From NCBI GenBank assembly GCA_035295845.1, contig DATGIF010000020.1, forward strand, positions 1 to 37,763: a stretch of DNA of 37,763 nt, read 5' to 3'. This DNA comes from Palsa-892 sp035295845 (GTDB lineage: Bacteria > Pseudomonadota > Alphaproteobacteria > Rhizobiales > Xanthobacteraceae). Shown here in pieces: positions 18,304 to 26,520 of this stretch. Made by a program: the position numbers and the translations under genes. The number at the start of each line of letters is the position of its first letter. Position 1 is the stretch's first letter. Under the pieces are notes generated by a model. The model was given only the letters and a program-made list of their open reading frames with translations, did not search any database and was not told the DNA's origin.

Positions 18304-20229
18304 ATGTCAACGAACAACACCGCAAAACTCGTCTTAGTTTCTCTCGTCGCGATTTTTCTTCTCGCCACTCCGATCACCGCTGCTCTCGCGGACGACACGA
18401 GTCCGCTGAACACGCTGCCGGAAACGGTGATCAGCGCCACTGCGCTACCGACGCCGAGCGAGGAAATCGGAAGCTCGGTCACGGTGATCACGCAAGATCA
18501 GATCGAGCGCGACCAGCGCCGTACCATCCCCGATCTCCTGCAGACCGTGCCGGGCCTGAACGTGGTGCAGACCGGCGGCGCGGGCGGACAGACGTCCGTG
18601 TTCATTCGCGGCACCAACTCGAACCACGTGAAGGTGCTGATCGACGGCATCGAGGTGAGCGACCCCACGCAGCCGGCGCGGGCCTTCGATTTCGGCAATC
18701 TCACCACCGCGGACATCGACCGCATCGAAATCCTGCGCGGCCCGCAAAGCGGCCTCTACGGCGCCGACGCCATCGGCGGCGTGATCTCGATCACCACCAA
18801 GCAAGGCTCCGGCCCGCCGCAGTGGAAGGCGATGGTCGAAGGAGGCTCCTTCGGCACCTTCAACCAATCGATCGGGGTCAGCGGCGGAACGCAGAGCGTC
18901 AACTACGCCTTCACTGCGGCGCACGTTCTTTCCACGAGCACGCCGGTGACACCGCTCAACCTTTTGCCGCCCGGCGAAGTTCGCCACAATGATTTTTATG
19001 ACAACTGGACCTACAGCGGAAAGGTGGGCGTGAATCTTTCGGAAGTTTTCGCGCTTAATTTCGTCGGCCGCTATACCGACGCCGCGCTCCACTTCACGCA
19101 GGACGACTCGTTTCCGTCGTTTCCCAATCCGGATCAAAGCTCGTCGCGCAACCACGAATTTTACGGATTGACGGACGCCGTGTGGAAGCTCCTCGACGGC
19201 AAGTTCAACAACCACGTCGGCATCGCTTATACCGACGTTACCCGCCGTGCATTCGACCCGGATTCGTTTCTTGCCTTCAGCCCGCCGCTCAACCTCTTTG
19301 CAGGCAACCGCATCAAATATTACTGGAAGTCGGATCTTGCGCTGGCGCCGGGACAAACGCTCTACATGGGCGTGGAAGAAGAGCAGGAAAAAGCGACCTT
19401 CGATGAGTTCGGCTTTTTTGCCAAGGGCAGCAATCAGAATCTCGGCAGCTACGCCGAACTGCACTCGGCTTTCGCCGACCGCCTGTTTCTCACCTCGAAC
19501 ATCCGCTTCGACCAAAACGAAAATTTCGGCGGCCACGCCACCTGGCGGCTCGCGCCGAGCTATGTGATCAAGGAAACCAACACCATCCTGAAAGCAAGTT
19601 ATGGCACCGGCTTCCACGCGCCGGCGCTCGATCAGATCTTCGGGCCGTTCGGCGCCAACCCGAATCTGAAGCCGGAAGAAAGCCGCGGCTACGATTTCGG
19701 TTTCGAGCAGGGCTTGCTGCAGAAGCGCGTCCGGTTCGGCGTCACCTACTTCAACAACAGCATCAAGGATTTGATCGTCCCCGACCCGATTACGTTCATC
19801 AACGAGAACGTCGCGGCGGCGAAAATTCACGGCATCGAGTCGTTCGTGTCCGTGGCTGTCACCGACCGCTTCCAGATCCGCACCGACTACACGCGTACGA
19901 TCGCGATCGATGCCACCACCGGCCTCGAGCTGATCCGCAGGCCGGAGAACAAAACGAGCGTAAGCGCCGTATGGCAGCCGACCGATCCCTGGACGCTGAG
20001 CGCGACCCTCCTCTGGGTCGGCCACTGGATGGACGTTCCGCGCGCCGGCGGCGTCTCGATCGTCGCGCCCGGCTACAACACGGTCAATCTTGCCGCCAAC
20101 TACAAGGTGAGCGAGAATCTCGTCGTGTTCGGCCGTGTCGATAATTTGTTCGACAAGCACTACGAGGATCCGTTCGGCTTCGAGCGTCCCGGCCTCGGCG
20201 TTTACGGCGGCATCCGCGTCGTCCGCTGA
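18304..20229 (+). CDS. btuB: TonB-dependent outer-membrane receptor, probable vitamin B12 transporter BtuB
   Basis: A 641-residue outer-membrane receptor. A signal peptide (about 1-29) is followed by a TonB-box-like stretch LPETVISATA (38-47), a plug domain (VFIRGTNSNHVKVLIDG, IEILRGPQSGLYGADAIGGV) and a 22-strand barrel ending in a terminal VVR. Plug motifs are typical of BtuB-type receptors. The substrate is assigned mainly from the cobalamin riboswitch directly upstream and from the divergent B12-dependent metH operon. The ATG at 18304 has GGGGG upstream and gives a normal signal peptide; the open frame extends back to 18187 through the leader. No btuCDF genes are in the window. A weak hairpin terminator follows, before convergent cutA. 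Confidence 0.88.
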   Translation: MSTNNTAKLVLVSLVAIFLLATPITAALADDTSPLNTLPETVISATALPTPSEEIGSSVTVITQDQIERDQRRTIPDLLQTVPGLNVVQTGGAGGQTSVFIRGTNSNHVKVLIDGIEVSDPTQPARAFDFGNLTTADIDRIEILRGPQSGLYGADAIGGVISITTKQGSGPPQWKAMVEGGSFGTFNQSIGVSGGTQSVNYAFTAAHVLSTSTPVTPLNLLPPGEVRHNDFYDNWTYSGKVGVNLSEVFALNFVGRYTDAALHFTQDDSFPSFPNPDQSSSRNHEFYGLTDAVWKLLDGKFNNHVGIAYTDVTRRAFDPDSFLAFSPPLNLFAGNRIKYYWKSDLALAPGQTLYMGVEEEQEKATFDEFGFFAKGSNQNLGSYAELHSAFADRLFLTSNIRFDQNENFGGHATWRLAPSYVIKETNTILKASYGTGFHAPALDQIFGPFGANPNLKPEESRGYDFGFEQGLLQKRVRFGVTYFNNSIKDLIVPDPITFINENVAAAKIHGIESFVSVAVTDRFQIRTDYTRTIAIDATTGLELIRRPENKTSVSAVWQPTDPWTLSATLLWVGHWMDVPRAGGVSIVAPGYNTVNLAANYKVSENLVVFGRVDNLFDKHYEDPFGFERPGLGVYGGIRVVR

Positions 20230-20232
20230 AGC

Positions 20233-20257
20233 GCGGCGCTCTAGTTCGCCGCCTTTT
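20233..20257 (+). terminator. Weak terminator between btuB and cutA
   Basis: GCGGCG and CGCCGC form a 6-bp stem around an 8-nt loop, followed by CTTTT. It overlaps the 3' end of convergent cutA. Marginal in strength. Confidence 0.35.
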
Positions 20258-20573
20258 CCGTCTCGGCGAGGATCCAGTCGATGAAGGGCTGGTTCCCGCC
20301 GCTGACCGGAAGAACGAGAACCGCCGGCGTGTCGTAGGCGTGGCCTTCCTTCACCGCCGTGCTCACGCGCTCGGCGAGCGAGGCCCGTGTCTTGACGATC
20401 ATCACCACCTCGTCCGCGGCCTCGATCGCCCCCTGCCAGCGGTAGATCGAGCGCATGGCCGGCACGATGTTAACGCAAGCCGCAAGCCCCGCTTCGACAA
20501 GCTTGCGGCCGGCTTTCTCCGCCTCGACAAGCGAGGGGTACGTTGTATAGACGAGGACCGGCTCGTCCTTCAT
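20241..20573 (-). CDS. cutA: CutA1-family divalent-cation tolerance protein
   Basis: A 110-residue small trimeric cytosolic protein of the CutA family. It shows the typical TYPSLVEAEKAG, AACVNIVPAMRSIYRW and HAYDTPAVLVLPV blocks. CutA1 proteins have been linked to copper tolerance in E. coli, but the molecular role is uncertain. Length is normal. It is convergent with btuB (11 nt) and divergent from nadK with only 20 nt between the two start codons, so their control regions must overlap each other's coding sequence. Confidence 0.93.
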   Translation of the reverse strand: MKDEPVLVYTTYPSLVEAEKAGRKLVEAGLAACVNIVPAMRSIYRWQGAIEAADEVVMIVKTRASLAERVSTAVKEGHAYDTPAVLVLPVSGGNQPFIDWILAETEKAAN

Positions 20574-20593
20574 TGACTGTCCCGCGTATCCCT

Positions 20594-21376
20594 ATGACCA
20601 AGCCCGTCAAAACCTACGACAAGATCGCCTTCGTCGCGAGCGGCCATGAGGAGGCCGAAGCCGCGCGAAAGATGCTCGCCGCCCGCTACGGCGACGTCGA
20701 GGCGGCGGATGCCGATGTTGTTGTGGCGCTCGGCGGCGACGGCCTCATGCTGCAAACGCTGCACCGCTTCCGCGACACCGGCAAGCCGATCTACGGCATG
20801 AGCCGCGGCTCGGTCGGCTTCCTGATGAACGAGTTTGTCATCGACGGGCTGAAGGAACGGATCGCCGCCGCCGAGCGCACCGTCATTCATCCGCTGGCGA
20901 TGGAAGCGATCGATGCGGCCGGCAAAAGCCACCGCGCGCCCGCCTTCAACGAGGTTTACCTCTTTCGCGAGACCTATCAGGCGGCGAAGCTCCGGCTTTC
21001 GATCGACGGCAAGGTGCGGCTCTCTGAATTGATCTGCGACGGCATATTGGTCGCGACCCCCGTGGGTTCAACCGCCTATAACCTTTCGGCGCACGGGCCG
21101 ATCCTGCCGCTCAATGCGACGTTGCTCGCGCTCACGCCGTTGAGCCCCTTCCGTCCCCGGCGCTGGCGCGGCGCGCTCCTGCCCGACACCGCCCGCGTCG
21201 AGGTCGCGGTGCTTGAGCCCGACAAGCGCCCAGTGAGCGCGGTGGCCGATCATTTCGAGGTTCGTTCCGTCGTCGCGGTGCGGGCGCGCATGGATAAGGC
21301 CGCGTCGATGATCATGCTGTTCGATCCCGGCCATAACCTCGACGAGCGCATCCTCGCCGAGCAGTTCGGTTACTGA
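20594..21376 (+). CDS. nadK: NAD kinase
   Basis: A 260-residue enzyme that phosphorylates NAD to NADP. Diagnostic motifs are GGDG (47-50) in VVVALGGDGLMLQT, GSVGFLMNE, FNEVYLFRE and the substrate loop TPVGSTAYNLSAHGPI. Length fits alphaproteobacterial NadK. The ATG at 20594 is chosen over an upstream in-frame ATG at 20543, which lies within the divergent cutA gene and has no family support. No clear ribosome binding site is visible. A GC-rich hairpin lies downstream (CCCGCGC/GCGCGGG around 21419-21442) without a T-tract. Confidence 0.95.
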   Translation: MTKPVKTYDKIAFVASGHEEAEAARKMLAARYGDVEAADADVVVALGGDGLMLQTLHRFRDTGKPIYGMSRGSVGFLMNEFVIDGLKERIAAAERTVIHPLAMEAIDAAGKSHRAPAFNEVYLFRETYQAAKLRLSIDGKVRLSELICDGILVATPVGSTAYNLSAHGPILPLNATLLALTPLSPFRPRRWRGALLPDTARVEVAVLEPDKRPVSAVADHFEVRSVVAVRARMDKAASMIMLFDPGHNLDERILAEQFGY

Positions 21377-21453
21377 ATTACCGGAAAATTAACGCTGTCC
21401 GGCGCTAATGGGCCAAGGGCCCGCGCGAGCTTTGCGGCGCGGGATACGGCACC

Positions 21454-22080
21454 ATGATCCGGATCGAATTCCACCGCCTGCGTTTTCTGGTCGTCGACGA
21501 CAACATGCACATGCGGCGCATCGTGCGTCAGCTCCTGCACGGCTTCGGCTCGCGCGAAATCTACGAGGCCGAGGACGGCGCCGCGGGTCTCGAGGCCTTC
21601 AACGGCCATAACCCCGACATCGTGATCACTGACTGGGCGATGCCCATTCTCGACGGCCTTGAGCTCACGCAGATGATCCGCAAGCCCGATACCAACGCCA
21701 ATCCCTACGTCCCGATCATCATGCTCTCCGGCCATTCGGAAAAAAACCGGGTGATGCAGGCGCGCGACGCCGGCGTCACGGAGTTTCTGGCGAAGCCCAT
21801 CGCCGCCAAGGCGCTCTATGAACGCATCCTCAGCGTCGTCTTGAATCCGCGTCCATTCATCCGCACGACGACCTTCTTCGGACCGGACCGCCGCCGCAAC
21901 GTCAACCCGAATTACTCCGGTCCCGAGCGCCGCAAGGGCAAGGAAGGCGGCGAGACGATCCCGGTCGCGCCGCTCGCCAACCAGGTCCTCGGCGGCAAGT
22001 CGCAAAAAGAGGCGGAAGGAAACCTCACCGCCGCTTCGTCGTTGCGCCGAATGCCGCGGACTGCCGGCGCCGCCCGCTGA
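21454..22080 (+). CDS. CheY-like response regulator with basic C-terminal tail
   Basis: A 208-residue protein. Residues about 8-125 form a receiver domain: acidic pair D15-D16, phospho-acceptor D60 in IVITDWAMP, S92 in IIMLSGHS and K114 in EFLAKPI. After it is a low-complexity tail with two FGPDRRR / GPERRKG-type basic motifs, a feature seen in alphaproteobacterial single-receiver proteins; there is no DNA-binding or enzymatic output domain. It is followed after 24 nt by an HPt-domain gene, so the two probably form a phosphotransfer pair. No histidine kinase is present in the window. The partner and output are unknown. Confidence 0.88.
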   Translation: MIRIEFHRLRFLVVDDNMHMRRIVRQLLHGFGSREIYEAEDGAAGLEAFNGHNPDIVITDWAMPILDGLELTQMIRKPDTNANPYVPIIMLSGHSEKNRVMQARDAGVTEFLAKPIAAKALYERILSVVLNPRPFIRTTTFFGPDRRRNVNPNYSGPERRKGKEGGETIPVAPLANQVLGGKSQKEAEGNLTAASSLRRMPRTAGAAR

Positions 22081-22104
22081 ACCAAGACGCGTTGAGGTAT
22101 CCGT

Positions 22105-22704
22105 ATGGTCAAGTCCCCCATTCAGCAAGCGGAAGAGACGAAATTCAGCGATCACACCGTGATCGTGCCGCCGCACCGCCTGAAAGCCGTCATCACCCAC
22201 ACGCCCGAGCAAGGCGATATCGCGATGGATGTCGTCGCGCGCGCGGAAGCGGCGCTTGCCGAGATCAAGCACGAATTCAGGTCATGGATGAGCGCGGAGT
22301 GTGACGCGCTCGAAGCCGCGCGCAACGAAATGCGCGCCGCAGGCCTGTCGAAACCCGTCCTGAAGAAGATCGGTGACGCCGCCCACGAAATCAAAGGTCA
22401 CGCGGCGGTCTTGGGATTTCCGCTCGCCGGCCGCATCGCCAATTCGCTCTGCCGGCTTCTCAATCATGCCCCCCAGCCGGGCCTCGTGCCGATCACCGTG
22501 ATCGAAAGCCACGTGGATGCAATCCGCGCCGTCGTGCGCGAGCAGATCCACAACGCCAATGACAAGACGGGCAAGGAAATTTTTGAACGCCTGGCCGCAA
22601 TCGTCGAGAATTTTCTTGCCAAGGAACTGGGCGACGCCTATGCCGAGATCGCCGGCGACAGCGCCTTCGCTTTGCCTAAGCAATCCGCAAAGCCGCGCGG
22701 CTGA
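22105..22704 (+). CDS. HPt (histidine phosphotransfer) domain protein
   Basis: A 199-residue mostly helical protein. The sequence DAAHEIKGHAAVLGFP (91-106) is the HPt signature, with phosphorylatable H94 in HxxKG, followed by the expected helix ending RIANSLCRLL. The N-terminal 60 residues are extra and may contact a partner. It shuttles phosphate between kinases and receivers. It is co-directional with, and 24 nt after, the receiver gene, and has a GAGG ribosome binding site. It ends 9 nt before the convergent DUF2336 gene. Confidence 0.85.
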   Translation: MVKSPIQQAEETKFSDHTVIVPPHRLKAVITHTPEQGDIAMDVVARAEAALAEIKHEFRSWMSAECDALEAARNEMRAAGLSKPVLKKIGDAAHEIKGHAAVLGFPLAGRIANSLCRLLNHAPQPGLVPITVIESHVDAIRAVVREQIHNANDKTGKEIFERLAAIVENFLAKELGDAYAEIAGDSAFALPKQSAKPRG

Positions 22705-22713
22705 GCCCCGCTC

Positions 22714-23856
22714 CTACGCCGCCGCGACCAGATCCGCCGTGTAGATACGCGCCTCTTCGCGCGCGGCTTCCGCCGCGAGCTTGCGCAAAAGCGCCAAGAG
22801 ATGGTCAAGCTCGCCGTCGGCCGCCTCTTCATAGCGGACGAGCACCCGCTCGACGATGCGCCGCCGCAGCACCGCGTGCCCTAGCATGTCGTCGGCGAAC
22901 CCCGTCTCGAAGATCACTTCGAGCGCGGCGCGAAAGGCGCGATAGGCGACATCGGGCAACCCGGCCTTGTCGTAGAGGGCACGGAAGCCGTGGCCGGAAC
23001 GATCGGATACGATCGCCTCGACCCGCGCGGGTTTGAGGCCCGAGAGTTCGGCAAGCGCCTCGATCAGAAAGCGAACATTGCCGGCCAGCAATGCGCGCAG
23101 CATCAACCCGCCGGTAAGCTGGCCGCTCGTCACGAGATGGCGGACGAGATGGCTCACTTCGTCGGAATTGGTTTCGGCGGCGATCGCCACCGTCACGCGA
23201 TCGCAGGCCTCGCGCGCAATATCGTGCGCGCGCTCCTCCGGCAGCCATTCCCGGTGCGCGACAAAGCGGGCGAGCGTATCGGAAAGCTTCGCCACCAGCG
23301 CCTGCCGTATTTCGATCGCGAGATCCTCGCGCGCGAGCAGCGGCTCGCGCACGGCGGCGAGATGGCCGTGCCGCTCGGCGATACGGGCAAGCGCCGCCCC
23401 GGTCAGTTCAGCGTCGGGGTTCTCGATCAGCGTCAGGCACGCGGCGGCGGAGCCGATTTCGGCGATGGCGGCCGCGAGCGAACGCGAGAGCGGCGCGCGC
23501 GAGGCGACCGCGCATTGCACGCGTTCCACCGTGCCGCTGATCAGATCGATCAATTCCCCTTCGTTCAGAACCGGCGAACGGGCGGCGACGATCTCGGCAA
23601 TATCGGTCTGGTCGCGCACGAGCCCGAGGATCACGCCGTGCGGCGCTTCCCGGGAAGAAGCAAGCGCCTCGGCCAGCGCTTGGCGCACAAGTGGCGACGG
23701 ATCGTCGAGGAGCACCGTCATTGCCGCGGTGGCGGCGAGCCGGTCCTCGTTCGAAAGGTCGGAGTAAAGATAAGCGCGGGCAAGGGCGCTGGTGGCATCG
23801 GCCCGGTCGCCCGGAGGCGCCGTCTGAATCCAGCACAGGAACTGACGCACAATCAT
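22714..23856 (-). CDS. DUF2336 domain protein
   Basis: A 380-residue soluble, helical, alanine-rich protein matching the alphaproteobacterial DUF2336 family (for example LLDDPSPLVRQALAEALA near residues 49-66, HEAT-like helices). Its function is not established. Repeating short helices with the pattern 'DPxxxVRxAxAxAL' suggest a scaffold or protein-binding role. It lies convergent to the receiver/HPt pair and downstream of a lytic transglycosylase on the same strand, 129 nt away; a hairpin sits between them. A ten-base inverted repeat upstream of its start may be a regulatory site. The ATG at 23856 has no strong ribosome binding site. Confidence 0.8.
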   Translation of the reverse strand: MIVRQFLCWIQTAPPGDRADATSALARAYLYSDLSNEDRLAATAAMTVLLDDPSPLVRQALAEALASSREAPHGVILGLVRDQTDIAEIVAARSPVLNEGELIDLISGTVERVQCAVASRAPLSRSLAAAIAEIGSAAACLTLIENPDAELTGAALARIAERHGHLAAVREPLLAREDLAIEIRQALVAKLSDTLARFVAHREWLPEERAHDIAREACDRVTVAIAAETNSDEVSHLVRHLVTSGQLTGGLMLRALLAGNVRFLIEALAELSGLKPARVEAIVSDRSGHGFRALYDKAGLPDVAYRAFRAALEVIFETGFADDMLGHAVLRRRIVERVLVRYEEAADGELDHLLALLRKLAAEAAREEARIYTADLVAAA

Positions 23857-23867
23857 CGCGACACTCG

Positions 23868-23925
23868 ACGCTGAACGATCCTGCCGGCGAGTATTGCCCC
23901 TGGGGCTTAATAAAGCGTTCAGCGT
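23868..23925. repeat. Inverted repeat upstream of the DUF2336 gene
   Basis: ACGCTGAACG (23868-23877) and CGTTCAGCGT (23916-23925) are perfect 10-bp inverted repeats 38 nt apart, just upstream of the start codon. Could be an operator for a looping or dimeric regulator, or a large hairpin in the leader. Confidence 0.55.
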
Positions 23926-23950
23926 AAATCTTTGGAATTGATTAAGAATT

Positions 23951-23971
23951 GCGCCACGGAAAACGTGGCGC
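23951..23971 (-). terminator. Hairpin after the transglycosylase gene, possible terminator
   Basis: GCGCCACG/CGTGGCGC is a perfect 8-bp stem with loop GAAAA. On the minus strand it lies 14 nt after the transglycosylase stop and is followed by AATTCTTAAT, which is not a strong T-tract. Confidence 0.45.
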
Positions 23972-23985
23972 TGAAGGCCCGCGCG

Positions 23986-25011
23986 TTACGTGCCGCTGCG
24001 CCGCCCGCTATTGCCGACCGAGTCCTTCTGGAAGGTCGAAAGATCGGTGGGCGTGCCGGCGCTGTCGGTATTCACCGAGACGACGCGCCGCGTCGTCGTG
24101 CTGCCGTCGCCGCTGCTCCAGATTTCGCGCACCGTGTCCGAGACCGGGCCGCTGCGCTCGGTGCTGAACATCGACTGAAAGATGGGACCATTCTGGGCAT
24201 TGAGGCCGCTTGCCGCCGACGGCGATTCAAGGTCGGGAAGCTGCACCTGCACCATGCGCACGCCGCTCCCCTGGCTGCGGACGGCGGTCCTTGCCGCCGG
24301 CACGGCCTGCGCGAGCGAAACCGGCTGCGAGCCATCCGGCTGATCGCTGGTCACGACCTGCACGATCCCCGGCTGCGGCACGAGCTGCGGCGGCGGCGCG
24401 TAGTCGTGTTTGGCGACAAGGCCCGCATAGACGTCGGCGGCACTCCGCGCCGAGCCATCGGGCTTGTAGAAGATCGGACGGTTGGCGCGGGCGGCGTCGG
24501 GGAAAACGTTCGCGGCCGAAGCGAACGGCTGGTTCTCGGCGAGCGAGATCAATTTGCGCGCGCCGCTCGCCCCCAGAAAATGCGCGATATAGAGTTCGCC
24601 CGACGTGGGCTGCCGCCCCATATTGGTGGTGAGGTAATCGGCATTGCGGCTGGCAAGTGCGCCTGCCAGCAGCGCCGAAATGCTCGGATCGTCTCTGAGC
24701 TTCAGAATCTCGGCGCGTTTCGCGGGATCCCGCACCGTATAGCCGCCGCTCGTCGTCTTATCGACGAATGCCGCGTATTGCGCGAGGCCGTAGCGCGGCC
24801 CCTCTTCCTTCATCATGGCGAGCCATGTCGTGTCGATAAACTGGAAGAGCCCGCGCGCGGACGAAGTCGAGGCCTTGGCCGTGGGATCGAAGGCGGATTC
24901 GCGGGCCGCCGTGCGCATGAGAAAATCGAAGGAGGTCCCCGTCGTCCGGCTTGCCGCCTGGATCGCCGAGTTGATGCGGTCGCCCGCACCGCTGACGTTG
25001 TCGAGGACCAT
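23986..25011 (-). CDS. Lytic transglycosylase-like protein (SLT domain)
   Basis: A 341-residue protein. Residues about 24-150 look like an SLT (goose-lysozyme-like) domain: catalytic Glu38 in ARESAFDP, then GLFQFIDTTW (54-63) and a conserved block near HFLGASGARKLI. The second half is Pro/Ser/Gln-rich and probably disordered. Such enzymes cut the glycan strand of peptidoglycan to give 1,6-anhydro ends, often for insertion of envelope machines. No classical signal peptide is visible in the chosen product, so export may be by another route or through flagellar/pilus machinery. The start at 25011 is supported by a perfect GGAGG nine bases upstream; the frame extends further but without support. 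Confidence 0.82.
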   Translation of the reverse strand: MVLDNVSGAGDRINSAIQAASRTTGTSFDFLMRTAARESAFDPTAKASTSSARGLFQFIDTTWLAMMKEEGPRYGLAQYAAFVDKTTSGGYTVRDPAKRAEILKLRDDPSISALLAGALASRNADYLTTNMGRQPTSGELYIAHFLGASGARKLISLAENQPFASAANVFPDAARANRPIFYKPDGSARSAADVYAGLVAKHDYAPPPQLVPQPGIVQVVTSDQPDGSQPVSLAQAVPAARTAVRSQGSGVRMVQVQLPDLESPSAASGLNAQNGPIFQSMFSTERSGPVSDTVREIWSSGDGSTTTRRVVSVNTDSAGTPTDLSTFQKDSVGNSGRRSGT

Positions 25012-25123
25012 TCCGGTTGTCCTCCGGCCCGCCCGCCCGGATCGGGCGAATGTCGGGCCGCGCCGCTTAACCATTGGGTTGTTATGGTAAAGGAAACCTT
25101 AACGAGCCACCCGGGAGGAGACC

Positions 25124-25600
25124 ATGAGCGAACCCCGCCGCCACAAGCGAGGCGGCCTCTATTTCGAGGATTTCAAGGTCGGCGAGGTGATCGAGCATCG
25201 GCTCACCCGCACGGTGACCGAGATGGACAACATGCTGTTCTCCAACATGACCCTCAATCCGCAGCCCTTGCACATCGACCGGCATTTTTGCCTCGAGACG
25301 GAATGGAAGCAGCCGCTGATGAACTCGCTCTTCACGCTCGGGCTGATGATCGGCATTTCGGTGAACGACACCACTGTCGGCACCACCATCGCCAATCTCG
25401 GCATGCAGGACGTGAAGTTTCCGCATCCTCTTTTTCAGGGCGACACGGTGCATTGCACGACCGAGATCATTGACAAGCGCGAGTCAAAATCGCGACCCGA
25501 CGCCGGCATCGTCGAATTCCACCATCGCGCCTTCAATCAGGACAATGCGCTCGTCGCCGAGTGCCGGCGGCAGGCCTTCATGCGCAAGCGGCCGGCTTGA
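25124..25600 (+). CDS. MaoC-family dehydratase (hot-dog fold)
   Basis: A 158-residue single hot-dog enoyl-CoA hydratase-type protein. The conserved block NPQPLHIDRHF carries the usual Asp/His region (D of the HID triad and the preceding Asn), and the GDTVHCTTEI strand is typical. Relatives hydrate unsaturated CoA thioesters such as itaconyl-, mesaconyl- or crotonyl-CoA. It is convergent with an HpcH/HpaI lyase gene, and such pairs occur in C5-dicarboxylate pathways (for example itaconyl-CoA hydratase with citramalyl-CoA lyase). Substrate is inference. GGGAGGAG before the ATG is a strong ribosome binding site. Confidence 0.85.
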   Translation: MSEPRRHKRGGLYFEDFKVGEVIEHRLTRTVTEMDNMLFSNMTLNPQPLHIDRHFCLETEWKQPLMNSLFTLGLMIGISVNDTTVGTTIANLGMQDVKFPHPLFQGDTVHCTTEIIDKRESKSRPDAGIVEFHHRAFNQDNALVAECRRQAFMRKRPA

Positions 25601-25640
25601 GCGCTGCGGGAGAGCCCGTACTGCGCGAAAAATCCTCCGC

Positions 25641-26519
25641 CTAGATGATCTTCGCCGCTTTGGCCCGCGCGATCACCCGCTCGGCATATTTGACGTGCAG
25701 CATGTCGAGCATCTCGCCCTTGAAGCCCACCGTGCCTTTTCCGGCCTTGGCGAAGGCATCGATGATTTCCTGCGCCCGCGCGATCGCCTCTTTTGCCGGC
25801 GTGAAAATCTCGTTGATCACCGGCACCTGATCCGGGTGGATCGCCATCTTGCCGAGGAAGCCGTCGCGGCGGCCGGCGAGCGAATCCCGCCGCAGGCCCT
25901 CGCTGTCCTTGTAGTTGGTGAAGACGGTGTCGATCGGCGTGACACCGGCGGCCACCGCCGCGAACAAACAAAGCGCGCGCGCGAGCTGATAGGGCTCGGT
26001 CAGGCGGCCGTCGGGGTGGCGGTTCGTCTCCGCCGCGATTTCAGCGGCGAGATCCTCGGCGCCCCAGGTCAGCGCCTCGCAGCGCGGGCTCGCCCCGCGA
26101 TAGCTCCCCATGCCGAAAATCGAAACTGCGATTTCGGTGGTGATCGGAATGATCTTGGTCGAGCCGTCGGGAAGACCGGCGATCGCCTCCCGCGGCGCGA
26201 GTTTGGCGCCAAGCGCGATCACATCGGCGCCGCCCGCCGACTTCGGCAGCATGATGCCTTCCGGCGTGCCGGCGAGCACGGCGTCGAGATCGTCGTCGAT
26301 CAGCCCCGTCGTGAGCGCATTCACCCGCACATAAAGCCGCGGCCGCGGCTCGTCGCGCGAAAGCGAGCGCAAAAATTCGCGCACGATCTCACGCGCCTTG
26401 GCCTTCGCGTCGGGCGCGACGGAATCCTCCAGATCGAGGATCAGGACATCGGCGCCCGCGCCGAGCGATTTCGCGAGCTTCTTCTCGCTGTCGCCGGGTA
26501 CAAAAAGGAGCGAGCGCAT
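25641..26519 (-). CDS. HpcH/HpaI-family CoA ester lyase (CitE-like)
   Basis: A 292-residue TIM-barrel lyase of the citrate-lyase beta/malyl-CoA lyase type. Motifs are RSLLFVPGDS at the N-terminus, LDLEDSVAPDAK (Mg2+ ligands), RVNAL, IMLPKSAGGAD and TWGAEDL. Family members cleave (3S)-malyl-, beta-methylmalyl- or citramalyl-CoA to acetyl-CoA or a related ester plus an alpha-keto acid. Its start is one base after the flavin reductase stop on the same strand, so it is in an operon with the flavin reductase and nitroreductase. The neighbouring convergent MaoC gene supports a CoA-thioester pathway. The exact substrate is open. Confidence 0.88.
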   Translation of the reverse strand: MRSLLFVPGDSEKKLAKSLGAGADVLILDLEDSVAPDAKAKAREIVREFLRSLSRDEPRPRLYVRVNALTTGLIDDDLDAVLAGTPEGIMLPKSAGGADVIALGAKLAPREAIAGLPDGSTKIIPITTEIAVSIFGMGSYRGASPRCEALTWGAEDLAAEIAAETNRHPDGRLTEPYQLARALCLFAAVAAGVTPIDTVFTNYKDSEGLRRDSLAGRRDGFLGKMAIHPDQVPVINEIFTPAKEAIARAQEIIDAFAKAGKGTVGFKGEMLDMLHVKYAERVIARAKAAKII

Positions 26520-26520
26520 G

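Noticed and set aside
18445..20160. 571-codon frame opposite btuB
   Set aside because: Antisense to a receptor with clear plug and barrel motifs.
21377..21453. CCCGCGC/GCGCGGG hairpin after nadK as a terminator
   Set aside because: No T-tract on either strand and it sits directly before the receiver gene start; left unannotated as a terminator.
25067..25074. TTAACCAT, similar to a CtrA half-site, near the transglycosylase and MaoC starts
   Set aside because: Only one half-site with no correctly spaced second TTAA; too short to support.
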